A program made the position numbers and the translations under genes. DNA of 64,000 nt from Cacajao melanocephalus (taxonomy: Eukaryota > Chordata > Mammalia > Primates > Pitheciidae). Below, piece by piece: positions 24,340-37,416 of this stretch (the first letter of the stretch is position 1; every line of letters starts with the position of its first letter). The stretch covers positions 18,305-82,304 of the forward strand of contig CAUYLG010017934.1 of NCBI GenBank assembly GCA_963573385.1, in the 5' to 3' direction. The notes under the pieces are model-generated. The model worked only from the letters and a program-made list of their open reading frames with translations. It was not told the origin of the DNA and ran no database searches.

Positions 24340-24505
24340 AACCTAGGCTGCCCACATCTGAATCTCCTTGAGAGCTTGTCCAGAATCCCACCTGCCAAAA
24401 CTCAGATACAATTGGTGCAGGGTGCACCTGTGTGTTGGGATTTTTTTAAACCCCTCAGAAAACTCCAACATACCACCAGGGTTGAAAATTGCTACTCTAG
24501 CCAAA
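24340..24505 (+). mobile_element. MER5A-like hAT-Charlie element, diverged
   Basis: GGCTGCCCACATCTGAATCT, GAATCCCACCTGCCAAAACT and, near the end, CACCAGGGTTGAAAATTGCT correspond to the MER5A interior and its right inverted-repeat end. The left terminus is not resolved. Confidence 0.55.
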
Positions 24506-26040
<1,535 letters not shown>

Positions 26041-26831
26041 GAAAATTTTTTATCAGAATCTCACCATGGTCTCAGAATTCAGCGCCTTGGCAGACTCCAG
26101 AAAGAATCACACCGAGTTATTTTTAAATGCCTACACTGGTATCTCGAGGAAAAAGCTACATTAAGCTTACTTCATTCTCTATTTTTAAATATTGTTATAG
26201 TGATGCTTCACTCCGGGCTGCTGGAGACGTTCAGGAACCACATCAGCAAACACCACCCCAGTTCTCCATAACATCAGCTCCTACCATCTAGAGTAAAGGA
26301 AATGATCCACACCTAAGGTCATAGCTAGCCTAGTAGAGGAAAATGTCAAAGAAAACCCAGAGATGAAGACTCACCATTATTTACCCCTTTGGTGCTCATG
26401 TGTGGGGGAATAAACAGCTCTCTCTATTACCTTACATTACTCATCCACAACATTGGGAAGTGAGATTGCATTACACCCCTGAAAGTTGGCCAGTGTGAAA
26501 ATGGGTGCTTAAGGGACATGAGGATGAAATTGTTTACTCTATGAGTTAAGGTCCTTCTTCCTTTAACAAAAGAAGGGGGCTGTGTATCCCTAAGTTTGTT
26601 TATAAAGTCTAGAATGTAAACTGGAAGACTTCAAGGTCCCCGGAAGCTGCAGATTTCACATCAGAGTTAGGCAGACAAGCCCAGGCTTGGTTCTTTTCAG
26701 ACTTATGGACCAGGTATCTAGCCAGAAAACAGATTGTGAAATTGCTGGGAAAACTTCAAATGCTCATTTCTGTCTTGGAAACTCGCTCCCATCTCCTTGC
26801 AACAGGGGGTGGATTGAGGCAACCACAAAGG
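26041..26831. other. unassigned sequence
   Basis: No repeat or exon recognised. Confidence 0.4.
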
Positions 26832-27168
26832 CAGGAGTCAGCAAATAGCAGCCCTCAGGCCAGATTTGTCTCACAGCTTCTATTTGTTATGGCTTGTGAA
26901 TGAAGAATGGTTTTCCATTTTTAAATGGTTGACAAATAAATCAAATGAACAGTATTTTTGACACATGGAAATTATATGAAAGTCAAATGTTAGTGTTCAT
27001 AGGTAAAATTTTATTGAAACACAGCCATGCCTACTCATTCACGGATTGTCTATGATTACTTTTGTGTTCCAACAGCTGTGCTGTATAGTTGCAACAGAGA
27101 CCGGATGGCCCACAAAGCCCGCAATATTTGCTACCTGGTCCTTTAAGAGGAATTTTATGGAACCCCTG
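26832..27168 (+). mobile_element. hAT-Charlie-type MITE with degenerate 8-bp duplication
   Basis: Left end CAGGAGTCAGCAAATAGC and right end GGAACCCCTG match the short inverted repeats of the 'CAGGGGTCGGCAAACT' element. The interior words AAATTTTATTGAAACACAGC and CAGAGACCGGATGGCCCACA also match. Flanking octamers CACAAAGG (26824) and CACTAAAG (27169) agree at 6 of 8 positions, consistent with an aged hAT target duplication. A non-consensus A/T-rich stretch at about 26890-26990 may be a secondary insertion. Confidence 0.7.
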
Positions 27169-28654
27169 CACTAAAGTAAATAATAAAAATAATAATAAGC
27201 CTGTACATATACAGAAAAATGACAGGGTCACATAATCTATTCTTTAATTATCTAAACAATCCTGTTGTCGCCCCTAATTATCTTCTCCACTCAGTAAAAC
27301 CCCCACAATGAGAATCAATGTGGCATTAGCAGAGCAACTCACCAATAATGCACCTGGCAAAGAGACTTTACACCATGTTCATCACATTCTCCGAGCTTCC
27401 AGAAAAACATATCAGAATATCAGGTAGATTCGGTTTATCTCCTAACCAGAGTTTTCATTCTCGGCTATGGATTGAGGGTCTGCTTCCTTTTGAGTTGCAC
27501 AAGCCTCTTCCTTCTTATGCTGTAAGGTCAGACAACCCTAATCTAGCCATGGAGAAGTGAGTGCCATATATGGAATCCTACAGTGTAGCATTTCTCTCCC
27601 TGCTTCCTGGCAACAGATAGGATGCTGCCACTTTCCCTGGGACCTGTTTATCCATCATTAATCTCTTAGAGTCTGAGCACCACCAAACCTGTGGGATGAA
27701 GTTGGGTAAGTGTCTTCTCCAATAGTAAAGAGCTTCCCAATCATGATATAAGTGTTTCAAGGATCCCTTTTTCTCCCATATCCTTTGTAGACTAAGAAGT
27801 GACAATGCACCCCATACAGGGGTAGGCTGAGTAAACAAGGTGCTGTGACTGACCAAGACCAAAAGAGCAGGAGTAAAGGGTTTTTGTTCAATGCCATCCC
27901 CACTCTCACCATCCTGCCCCCGTCACCTCTTTGCCTCTATAAGGGCAACTCAGGGAGAGAAACAAAACTCTTAAAGTCAATCATAATGCACAGTAAACCT
28001 CACCAGGGATCCTCAAAAAGAAAAAAATAAGAAATTCTTAAAATTGGATGGTTTTCTGATATTCCTAATGATTTTTTTCAACCCTTGGACACTCTTATTC
28101 CTCCTCTATACTCTAAATTTTTGCTACATGTTGACTACATAAGATGTTATAAGTATCATCCCCGATACCTTACCCTGTAGTTAATAGGTTCACTTTACTT
28201 TGTGTGAAAGAGGCATATTTGAAAAGTTTGGTGTTATTCTAACTTTCTTCCTATTATCTTAAAATCCAGAAATGTCCTCCTTCAAAACTTAGTTGTTTAG
28301 AGTGACAAACTCCTGGTGAGCACTTCCTACATGACATGTAATTCATGTAGAAGGAGAAAACACAAACATTGCTCTCAGGGACCTTAGAGTCCCAGTGGGA
28401 TATTATTAAGTATCTCTACTTGATCACTTATACAAGCAATAAATCGACTCAGGAACACAGAGGAGCTAACTCCAATGTGGGGGCCAGAAAGGCCTACAGT
28501 AGAGATGATACTTCATTATAAGCCAAAATTAGGGTCCTGAAAGATTAAGAGGAGTGAGGCAGAAGGAGGCAGGAGAGCAATGGGGTGGGGGGCAGTGGGT
28601 GATACAGACAGAAGAAGAGATGCATGCAAACTTTGGCTCCTGTGGTAAAAATGT
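27169..28654. other. unassigned sequence
   Basis: About 1.5 kb without a recognised exon; about 28310-28400 faintly resembles the old 'gagcacttcctacatgacatg' block. Frames at 27348-27560 (plus) and 27578-27862 (minus) lack known domains. Confidence 0.4.
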
Positions 28655-28790
28655 AATGGTGGTGGTGATGATGGTGGAGGTGATGATGGTGATTGTGATG
28701 ATGATGCTAATGATAATTATGATGGTGATGGTAGTGATGATGATAATGGTAACGGTGATGATAGCGGTGATGATGACGATGACTCTGCTG
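28655..28790 (+). repeat. degenerate GAT/GGT trinucleotide array
   Basis: About 135 bases of GATGATGGT-type triplets with interruptions (GCTAATGATAATTAT, GGTAACGGT, AGCGGT). Because the unit is a triplet, long frames of Met/Val or Ile/Thr run through it on both strands (28554-28913 plus, 28529-28804 minus); they are repeat artefacts. Confidence 0.95.
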
Positions 28791-28856
28791 AAGAAAGGCA
28801 ACATGATAAATCAGGGGAAAGAGAAGAGCCAGAGGAGCCAACGGATGGAGGCCTTT

Positions 28857-28902
28857 CTCATTTTTCACTGCAGGTGCAGCTCATTTTTCACTGCAGGTGC
28901 AG
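28857..28902 (+). repeat. perfect 23-bp tandem duplication
   Basis: Two identical copies of a 23-base unit (CTCATTTTTCACTGCAGGTG plus CAG) abut at 28879/28880. No third copy is seen. The unit contains CTGCAGGTG, i.e. an E-box and an acceptor-like TTTTTCACTGCAG. Confidence 0.95.
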
Positions 28903-30129
28903 GTCAGCTCTGACCCAAACCAGCATGACTGGGTGGGCTGGCCCCTCTGAGGTCCACTGGCATCAAGCTGCTGCTCTTCAAGGTGGACTCTGGAAATCAC
29001 CTTTGTTTGGAGCCCAGCCTCCAACCTGACATGCCTAAATAAATTTAGACTCGATGCAAGAGAAAGTGACAGCCCTTGGGAAAATGCTTGCTTTCACTTT
29101 GCTAAGTCTAAGTTTCCCCATCTGAGAAGGAGGATATTTGATCTCTAAAATCCCTAAGGGCCTCTGATTTCCGTCAGCTCCTCTGTCTCCTGTCTGCCTC
29201 CAGAGCTTCTATCTCAGAGCCTGTCTGGCATCTTTATGGTTAATGCTGGAAGAAATAAAACAACACACGTCTTTGTTTCCTGCTGTGTGGGAGGCAGGAA
29301 ATGGCCTAACTCCCTAATTGCCATGAGGTTCTTGCGGTGTGTCCAGCTGCCCACTCCTTAGCACGCCCCCACCCTCCCAGGTGTCTCAGCCAGAAAGGAG
29401 GGCACGCTCGGCCATCAGCAACTGGAATCCACTCACCACCACCATCAGTTGCCAGCCACACCCCTGGCTCTGTGGAGTGTAAAATAAATCAAGATGTGGG
29501 TAGAGGTAGCACTTGATGAGCCTCCTCCATACACAAGGGGGATGGGCAAGCATGATTGTGGAGGGTTTCCCGGTGAAGAATCTAGGCTGGGCATCATTCT
29601 CCCAATGGCCACACATGGACTGAACAAGAGCAGGTACGAGCTCCAATGGACAAACTGATGTACAAGCCAAATTTGGGACTCTGTGGTCAGTCCAAATGAG
29701 CTAAACCACAAGAGAGAAATTGGGTGAGAGTGAGATGGTCAGGAACTAGGAAAACCAATGGAAATCTGGGATCAAAGCAATTGGAAGCCAGCGTCTGGTG
29801 CTGCTGGCGCTGTGGCACCCAGCAGGAGCAGCTGTTGATTAACCAACTTGTAGACCTATCCCAAGCAGGAGGCTATTGTTAAGGAAGACTTCCTGGTTGA
29901 GGGAATCCACTGGGCACTCTATGTTGGTGTGTTTCCTAGTGGAAGGCAAATGGGGTTCCTTTGCTTCTCAGTTTCAAACAGAGGCAAGATGAGAATATCA
30001 AGGCAGGACCCTCATCACACATTAAATCCTGCCCCTGGGAAGGATGACTCTCAACCCGTGACATTCTCAACGTGCCCTTTTTTTAAGGTAAATCATGCAA
30101 TCTCATGGCTATAGAAAGATCTTAATTGA
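28903..30129. other. unassigned sequence
   Basis: No exon recognised. About 29095-29165 has MIR-like words (CTAAGTCTAAGTTTCCCCAT). Minus frames at 29386-29670 and 29445-29711 overlap in different phases without domain signal. Confidence 0.4.
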
Positions 30130-30215
30130 TAATGCACTATAGAGATGGGTGATGAGTCAAGGTCCCATAGTGAGCGGGACAGTCAGAACTAGAACTCAGT
30201 CCCAGGCTCCCAGCA
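30130..30215 (-). mobile_element. MIR SINE fragment, reverse
   Basis: GTCAAGGTCCCATAGTGAGC and AGAACTAGAACTCAGTCCCA match the reversed MIR tRNA-derived half. Confidence 0.5.
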
Positions 30216-31004
30216 GCAAATAAGGCGATGGCCCCTGTGTCTGCCTCCCCAAGGCTACAGAAAACTAAGAAAGCTAAATGGAAGTCCAACTAAAAAACGA
30301 GAGACATGAACAGGGACTGCCTGCTTTAGAAAGTACACTTCATGAACAAGAAGGTGGAGAAGAGACTAGCTGGCTGAAAGGAGCACCACAGTCTCTGTAG
30401 AGACATTGATGTGCACAGGTACTCTCAGTCTGGGCAGCTCTTCACCCCTTTCCAAGCCCTTGACACCACAGTGAGCCTTTCTTTTGTAATATATTTTAAA
30501 GTCTTTTAGTGGGACCAGTGGCAACCTAAATTCTTTCTCTTTTCAGAAGTGAATTCGTTCTGGCCTCAATCATGCTGAGTAACATACAATCCTAAAACTG
30601 AGTGGTTTGCAATAGCAAATATCAATGCTTCTCTTTCATAAGAGAGTGAGAGGCATTCTCTTCCACTTTTTTTCACTGCAAGCTCACGGGAGAGAAGGAA
30701 GTCAAGAACTGAGAACGATAATCTCATCTGCCACGAAAGACTAAATCAAGCCTATATGAAAGTCAATGACCTGAGGTTTAGGGGAAGATCTGAGGGCAGA
30801 CAGTCGCAGCTGTGGTGTTCAGAGACACGATAATTTCAAGGAGAGGAAGAGGTCTGGGGAAAAGGGAGGATTTTGTGATATGAAGAAGAATGGTTCTGGT
30901 TCCCATTCCTCTGCCTCACCTGTGATTTTCTGTACCCAATTCAGGCAGGGCTATTCTGAAGTAATATTATGTTTGTGCGATACTTTCTATATATACGTTC
31001 TTGT
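30216..31004. other. unassigned sequence
   Basis: No repeat family or exon recognised in about 790 bases. Confidence 0.4.
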
Positions 31005-31115
31005 GATTCTAAAATTTGAGCATGCATATGAATCACTTGGAAAGCCTGATTTAAATGCAGATTCCCAGGCTTGTACTGATTCCACTTTCGATGGTATTGG
31101 GCGGGGCCTTTAAAT
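31005..31115 (+). mobile_element. MER5A-like fragment
   Basis: GAGCATGCATATGAATCACT, TGGAAAGCCTGATTTAAATG, CAGATTCCCAGGCTTGTACT and TGGGCGGGGCC follow the MER5A interior; ends not resolved. Confidence 0.55.
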
Positions 31116-31151
31116 TCCCTTTTTCGTTTGTTTGGGTTTTTTGCTTTCTGG

Positions 31152-31221
31152 TTTTTTTGTTTTTTTTTTTTTTTGAGACACAGTTTCGCTCTGTTACTCA
31201 GGGTGGAGTGCAGTGGCACAA
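31152..31221 (-). mobile_element. 5'-truncated Alu, about 50 bases plus tail, reverse
   Basis: T-run 31152-31174, then GAGACACAGTTTCGCTCTGT and GGAGTGCAGTGGCACA, after which Alu similarity stops abruptly at about 31221. This leaves only the 3' end of the right monomer, indicating incomplete reverse transcription or a later deletion. Confidence 0.85.
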
Positions 31222-31684
31222 AACCAGCCTGCATACCTTGTACATAACCTGGCAGTTTGTGTATAAGCTTCTGTCTCTCCTGTTGTTCTAGCCAAGAGCC
31301 ACTCTATTCCATCTGTTGGGGGAGGGAAGGTTCCAGACAGGTGGGCAGGCTCCATACAGGTGCCAGTGAGGGCTAAACAACAGTGTTCCCCTACTTACAT
31401 GTTTTCTTTTAGACAAAGAATAGACTTCCAGAACCCAAGCAAAGTTAAATGGAAACCAACAAGTGCTTGAGACCTACAGAGGAGATTTCCAATACTTAGA
31501 TTATGTGCCCAGGCATTAAAAAGAAGGACTGTCGATTTAGTTTCACAAGTGACGGTAGATCTGAGTTATATACAACTGTGCAGGAGCACATTAATTACAC
31601 AAAGAAAGATATGTATTTAAAAAAGAAAAATAAAGCATGTCTTCTACTCGGAGGACTCGAGAAAGGAAGAACTCAGAAGTTAGA
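31222..31684. other. unassigned sequence
   Basis: No recognised repeat or exon. Confidence 0.4.
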
Positions 31685-31810
31685 ATTAATAATAGTTGCA
31701 TCAGCCAAAATATCCTGAGTATTGCTCCAGGTGCTATGTTCAAAGCTTTTGGTGATTTACCTCTTTTAATCCATTCTATTGTTCCATTATAATAATCCAG
31801 TATTATTAAC
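31685..31810 (-). mobile_element. MIR SINE, reverse, diverged
   Basis: TAATAATAGTTGCATCAGCC, TATTGCTCCAGGTGCTATGT and CCTCTTTTAATCCATTCTAT are in reversed-MIR order. Confidence 0.5.
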
Positions 31811-33964
31811 CATGAAAAGGTATTTTAACAGTGCTGCCACATACCTACTTCCCTCTCTCTACCTGATCAGCAGAAACTTATCCTGCACATCTGCACACAA
31901 CCACCACACACATTCTTACTCCATCCTGCCCTGCAGTTTATTTGTTCTGTGTTCTTTTCTCAGTTCTCTTAGTAAAACAGCCTGTGCATTGTAAAAAATG
32001 CTAATGGATTCATCTGCCACCATTTCTTCTCTTTTTTAAATAATAAAATCCAATGCATTTGTTGAATAATTAATACATGGTGATACATGCACAAAAATTC
32101 ATTTTATTTCTATTTCTTTCTTTGTTCGTCCAATTTTGACTGCTGCCTTCTAGAGCTAAGACATAAAACTGAGCACATTAACCTCATGGCAGCTGAGTGG
32201 GGCAGGCAGGTTCCAATACAAAAGCCCTATAACGAAGATGCTAGAGCTTTGGAAGCTGGGTGAGCTCCACAGGGGGCGGAAATCAGAGGAAAGGAGGGGA
32301 GCAAGTTAAAGTTGGTCTTGTATGGTCAGAAGCTGGAAGATGTGTTCAGGCTGAAGTTGTGCCATGTATGACCCTGGTGTGCATTCATGAGTGTGTGTGT
32401 GTGTACATGTACGTGTAATAAATTCAGATCGAGAGGTGAGAGACATGACTGAGGCTTTGAAATCCAACAAAGCAGCCCCTTATTCTAGAATCACTCCCTC
32501 ACCCCAACCTGGGAACTGTGCCTGTCTCTCTGATGATTTACTCTTCTCCCTTCCAGCGAAGAATGTCCCCTGCCACTATTCCTGCTATGAAGAGCAGAGC
32601 CCTCACCCTTCCCTACAGCCCAGACCAGAAAAGCACTGCTCTTTGCTAGGTGCCCAGAGCCAGGCCTGGGGATAGACAGAGAGACCCAATCCCTAGGCAA
32701 GGACCACTGCTAAGGGGAAAATCAAGAGCCTGCCATTTGCTGTTTGCAAGGAGGAAGAAAGACTAAAGCCCACAGAAATGGGCTCAGCTCCACTTTTGTG
32801 GAGGTCAGAGATCCCTTTTATTTGAAATTCTAGAAATGACAACTTTTGTATTGTATGGTAATTAAACTTCTTCATCTGCTTTGCACTGTGACCTTTAATA
32901 GGGTCACTGGATAAAGATGCATGTGCCTCATGCCTCGTTAACAGCCCTCAAAAGCCTTCCCAAAATGCTTCAAGGTGGAAATCAGTGATCCTGGTTAAAC
33001 TGGGCTGGTCCTGAGCCAGGGGGGAGAGATGCTCTGACATGAGCCTCCATCTATGGTTTCCTGTCCCTGGGGATTGACAGCTGCAGGAGACTCTGGGTCC
33101 TAGGGGTAATAGATAAGGGAGTGAGGCAGGGAGGGATTGCGGAAGAAGAAAAAGCAGGAAGGGGCCCCCCATCCTCAGACTCTGCATTCATTTTCCTCTC
33201 CAGTCAGCAGTCATTTCCTGCGCATCTCCCACTCTCTGGGTCTGGACCAGTCTCTGGGCTTAAAACAGCAAGTATGACAGTGTCCCTGCTTGCAAGAGTC
33301 CTCTGTCTACCCTCCCCACTACCTGCTCTCAGCCCGTTACCTGAGCCCTTGCCGCTCTGCTCTGTGGTGCTCAGATCATGGCTCCCTCCCACCCCCTACC
33401 CCAATGGGATGCCAGTTACAGACTATGGCAGCCATCACCATGGCTTGGCCTGACGCCATCTCTATCCTGACTGTTCACCCAATGGGGTGGCTGTGGGGAG
33501 GGGTAAGCCCTGCAGCCACTGGGGGCAGCAGAACTCTGAGCACCTCTCACATGGACATAGTGTCACCTACACTGACAAGTGCCTGCTCCTCGGGCACATT
33601 CATTCATTTGGCAAATATTTGAGTGAGTGTCTGTAACGTTCTAGGCAGGGTACAGGTATGAGAGATATCACAGAGAGCAAGATAGATATGGACTCTACCC
33701 ATCTACATCAGCCCCTGAGCCTAGAGGTTAGTGGGAAGGACAGATTCATGAGCTACCTCCACGAGGAAACAAGCTTTACCCAGGTAATCAGGGAAGGCTT
33801 CCCTGAAGAAGTGACATACTGAGACCAGAATGAGTCAATCCTATAGGAGGCATCTTTCAGACATGGGAAACAGTATTAGTGAAGTCTCAATGGTGAGTTA
33901 GCGCAGTGCTTTCAAGAAACTGAAAGGAGGCCTATGTGGCTGGAGTAGGAGACAAGGAACAGGG
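31811..33964. other. unassigned sequence with small TG run and old repeat block
   Basis: A short TG run (GAGTGTGTGTGTGTGTAC) lies at about 32389-32406. About 33595-33700 carries the old block (CATTCATTTGGCAAATATTT). Several overlapping frames at 33121-33622 lie in moderately GC-rich DNA without domain signal. Confidence 0.45.
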
Positions 33965-34182
33965 AACAGTCACCAGGTGAGGGGAACAGTCACCAGGTGA
34001 GAGAAAGAGGCACCAGGTGAAGGAAAGAGGCACCAGGTGAGGGGAGGAGGCACCAGGTGAGGGGAGGAGGCACCAGGTGAAGGAAAGAGGCACCAGGTGA
34101 GGGGAAGAGGCACCAGGTGAGGGGAAGAGGCACCAGGTGAGGGGAAGAGGCAGAGGTGAGGGGAAGAGGCACCAGGCCCTGC
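33965..34182 (+). repeat. 20-bp minisatellite, about 10.5 copies
   Basis: The word CACCAGGTGA recurs at exact 20-base spacing from 33971 to 34131 (nine copies). A shortened unit (CAGAGGTGA at 34151) and a partial copy (CACCAGG at about 34169) follow. The spacer half varies between GGGGAACAGT, GGGGAAGAGG, GGGGAGGAGG and AGGAAAGAGG. Each full unit holds a CAGGTG E-box. Twenty is not a multiple of three, and the unit contains no stop on the minus strand, so two long minus frames (34210-33932 and 34229-33990) cross the array as artefacts. Confidence 0.97.
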
Positions 34183-35446
34183 TGCAGAAGGACCTCAGAA
34201 GCCAGGCCAAAGACTTCAGGCCTTACCACATAGGCAATGGGAACCTACTGAAGGGCTTCAAACATGGGAAAGCCCATTAAAAAGATGTATCTACCCATCA
34301 CACGGAGGGAGTGTCAGAGTATCAGAGATAAGAGACTCTAGTTGGGACACTAATGCCATAGTTCAGGCAAGAGATCTGAGGGCTTGGACCAAGGTGGAGG
34401 CAGAAGAGATGAGGAGACACACCGTTTGGGGTGGACTGGCAAAATCTGTGGTTTGAGTGGACGTCACAGGTGGGAGCAGATGCTTTTCAAAACAGCTTCT
34501 TGGTTTCTAGCTTGAACAACAGGATAGAGGATGGTGGTATTTGCTAGAACACGATTATTTGCCCAGGCTGGCCTGGAGACCTATAAACCACCATCTCTAT
34601 GCAAACCTGAATTCCAAGTTTCAAAACACGTAACTAGCAACAAACTTTTGAAGCAAGGCCTACATAAAAATTGCAAATAGGTCGACTTTTATCATCTTAT
34701 TAATATCAGGTATTTTCAAAAGAAGCTTGTTCTGTATAACCAAGCCTGGGTCTCAGATATCTACATCCTTGAAAAGCAAAACAAAACAGAAAAATAGAAC
34801 AAAAAAAAAAAACTGCCCACAGTTTTGCTTTGGTTTGTTTTGTTCCCATTTCTTGCTGACTAAAACTAAATACTACCATATGCTCAGAAAATATTCAGCG
34901 TTTGCATGTTTTTTTTTTAATTTAGTTTTATCTGGTGGAGTCACAGAGACTTCAGCTAAGTAACCCTATAATCTGAGCCTCGTGAATAACTATACAATTG
35001 AGCAATTGTAGTAATCACTTAGGGCTGCTGTGTGGACAGTAGGTTTTGGAGAGTTTTCCAAAATTTTTTTTTCTCAAATGCCAGGAAAGAGAACACGAGT
35101 TGAATCTCATGGCCCAGTGTCCTTTGGAATCTGCAGCCTTACTCCAAAAATAATTAAGGTGAAGAAACAGGGCCTTGGTAAGCCAAACGCATTTCCAGGC
35201 CTAAGTCCATTTCCTAAAATAATCTTTTGGATTTTTTTAAGTGGAGAAACTTGGGAATAGCTCAATCTGTGCAGAGCCTTTTTGAGTGCAGAGAATGATA
35301 TTTTTAGAACCTTCACTGCCTGATTATTGTTTATCATGTCTCCACGTCTGAGTGCATTATCACAAACCCTGCAGATTGATATTAATAGCCCCTGTTGTAA
35401 AAGCTGCTGGTAGCTGTGGGTTAACTTGTATAAAGTTAGGATGTTC
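34183..35446. other. unassigned sequence
   Basis: No exon or repeat family recognised in 1.26 kb. A-rich (34799-34812) and T-rich (34911-34918) runs are present. Confidence 0.4.
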
Positions 35447-35762
35447 GGGCCAGGTGTGGTATGGCTCACACCTCTAATCCCAGAACTTTGGGAGGCCGAG
35501 GCGGGCAGATCACCTGAGGTCATGAGTTTGAGACCAAGCTGGCCAACCTGGTGAAACCCCATCTCTACTAAAAATACAAAAAATGAGCCAGGCATGGTGG
35601 TACATGCCTATAATCCCAGCTACTCAAGAGTCTGAGGCAGTACAATTGCTTGTACCTGGGAGATGGGGGTCACAGTGAGCCAAGATCCTGCCACTGCACT
35701 CAAGCTTGGGTGACAGAGCAAGACTCTGTCACAAAACAAACAAACAAACAAACAAAAACAAC
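35447..35762 (+). mobile_element. Alu (AluS-like), forward, CAAA-type tail
   Basis: Begins GGGCCAGGTGTGGTATGGCT, contains GAGGCCGAGGCGGGCAGATC, and ends in a tail of five CAAA units (about 35733-35755). The minus frame from 35595 is Alu antisense plus flank. Confidence 0.95.
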
Positions 35763-35959
35763 AGGATGTTGGTAAATTTGAGTGATAGAATTTGAACCAT
35801 AGAATTTGAACTTAAACTTGTCTAATGCTGAAACTCAAGATGATAAAGATTCCCATTTTACTCTAAAGTTGTAAGCAAAGCAAAGGACAGAGATGTTCTA
35901 AGGCCCAGAAACAACAGTACTGGTAGTTTCATACTTTCCCCTGAGTTCTAGATTTGCCT
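35763..35959. other. unassigned sequence
   Basis: Nothing recognised; a short direct repeat (ATAGAATTTGAAC) lies at about 35785-35812. Confidence 0.4.
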
Positions 35960-36835
35960 GGGTGTATCCAAGTTCAACATGCCCCAAACACAAACCATCA
36001 TATTTCCTACAAAGCTCCAAAGCTTGATTCCTTCCCATCTTCCCCAACTCATTCAATAAAGCTGCCATCTACCAAGCTATTGGTACTAGAAATCTTGGGA
36101 TCAATCTTCATGCCTCTCACTTTTGGTGTTACCATCTATAGGTCCTACCTTCTAAGCATCCTTCAAATTAACGATGTTCTTCATCCCCATCCATCTTCCA
36201 CTACATTAGTTTTAGTCCTCATCATCTCTGCTCTGCACTTACCATAGCTCAGTAACTCTTCTCCCTGTCAGACAGATTTTTCTGAAACACAAATGAAACT
36301 CTGTGTCCTCACTTCTTAAATGGCTCTCCTTCGCTTCTACGCAATGAGAGCCACAATCCTGATCATTTTACATGGGGTCGTTCTTCATCAGTCTCAGCTT
36401 CATCTCCTGCTTCTCCTCACCCACCTCCTTCAAATCCCCTGCTCACATTCATGCCCTTCCCTTCACACCAACCATCTCTTGGCCACTGAATATCCTTCTC
36501 TCTTACACTCCTCTGTGCCTTTGCACATAATACTCTCTCTGTCTCCACTGTTTCTTCTTTTCTTATCTCCTAGGGAATGTCTACTTATCTTTCATCTTCT
36601 CTGGGAAGCTTCCTTTCAACTCACAGGCAGAATTAGTTTCTCTCTATTTTGCTCCACTTTTACAATGTTTATCACAATGAATGGTGGTTGCCTGTTGTCT
36701 GCCTTGAGGGCTCTATTTCCTAAAAAGTGGTGATTATGTATTTTTCACCACTGTATTCCCCCATGCCCAGTCCACGCCTAGTCCTCAACAGCATCTCATT
36801 AAGTGTCTGGCAAAGAAGTGAGTGAATAAAAAATC
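35960..36835 (+). mobile_element. L2 LINE 3' portion
   Basis: Pyrimidine-rich plus text typical of L2: GAAATCTTGGGATCAATCTT, TCCTCACTTCTTAAATGGCT, CTCTGTGCCTTTGCACATAA, TGTCTGCCTTGAGGGCTCTA and CACTGTATTCCCCCATGCCC. A 137-codon frame (36320-36733) is the L2 itself, not a gene. Confidence 0.72.
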
Positions 36836-37416
36836 ATGGCACACAGGCTTTAGAAATTGGGTGTGGTTTTGCACTAATACAGCAGCTATTTCCAGGGAGC
36901 AGAGAAGACATTAGAGAGAGCACAAGGTGACTCAGAGGTGAATGTGCCTGTGACAGAGGGCCAACGGGATGTTTAAAAGCTCCAACAAGCATAAATGAAT
37001 ATCGGCAGGTTCCCCTGCAATTGGGCAGGCATTTTCCTTAGGCAACTCTGTGTGATTTGCGTAATTGAGGCCGTTCTGCTCATCTCGTAAATCACAGTCT
37101 GAAAACAGCCACATGGCAGCAGTCTGGCAGGGAAACCAAGGAGGGCTTTGTTTGGAGGATATTCCCAGCCAGGCTGGGCAAATCATTTTCCAGGTCTCAT
37201 TTTATTTTAACATGAATATATTGCAAGCCCATTAGGTATTTGGCCTTTTGCTGTGTGCGCAAATGAGTTTTTTTTAAGTGTTAGATGTTCTCTTCCCACT
37301 CAGGAAATTATAGTCTCACTGAAAAAGCGAATATACACACCTGGAATTATCAGAAGTAACAAGGCTAGGTAAGATCAATATTAGATTGTGCAAAATCATT
37401 TGGGAGTAAAGAAATA
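36836..37416. other. repeat-free, possibly constrained non-coding block
   Basis: No transposon text is visible from about 36840 to 37410, which is unusual for this half of the window. The block contains homeodomain-like TTGCGTAATTGAGG and GCACAAGGTGACTCAG words. This is suggestive only. Confidence 0.3.

Noticed and set aside
28554..28913. 119-codon frame rich in Met and Val
   Set aside because: Product of the GAT/GGT triplet array.
32391..32675. plus frame beginning with Cys/Val repeats
   Set aside because: Begins in a short TG microsatellite and continues in unassigned DNA; no domain.
33965..34182. CRISPR-like regular repeats
   Set aside because: The 20-base units are directly abutting with no unique spacers, and the host is a primate genome; it is a minisatellite.
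35107..35595. 162-codon minus frame
   Set aside because: The first part is Alu antisense and the rest is unassigned flank without domain signal.
36320..36733. 137-codon plus frame starting with an ATG
   Set aside because: It lies entirely in L2 LINE 3' sequence and has no homologous protein structure.
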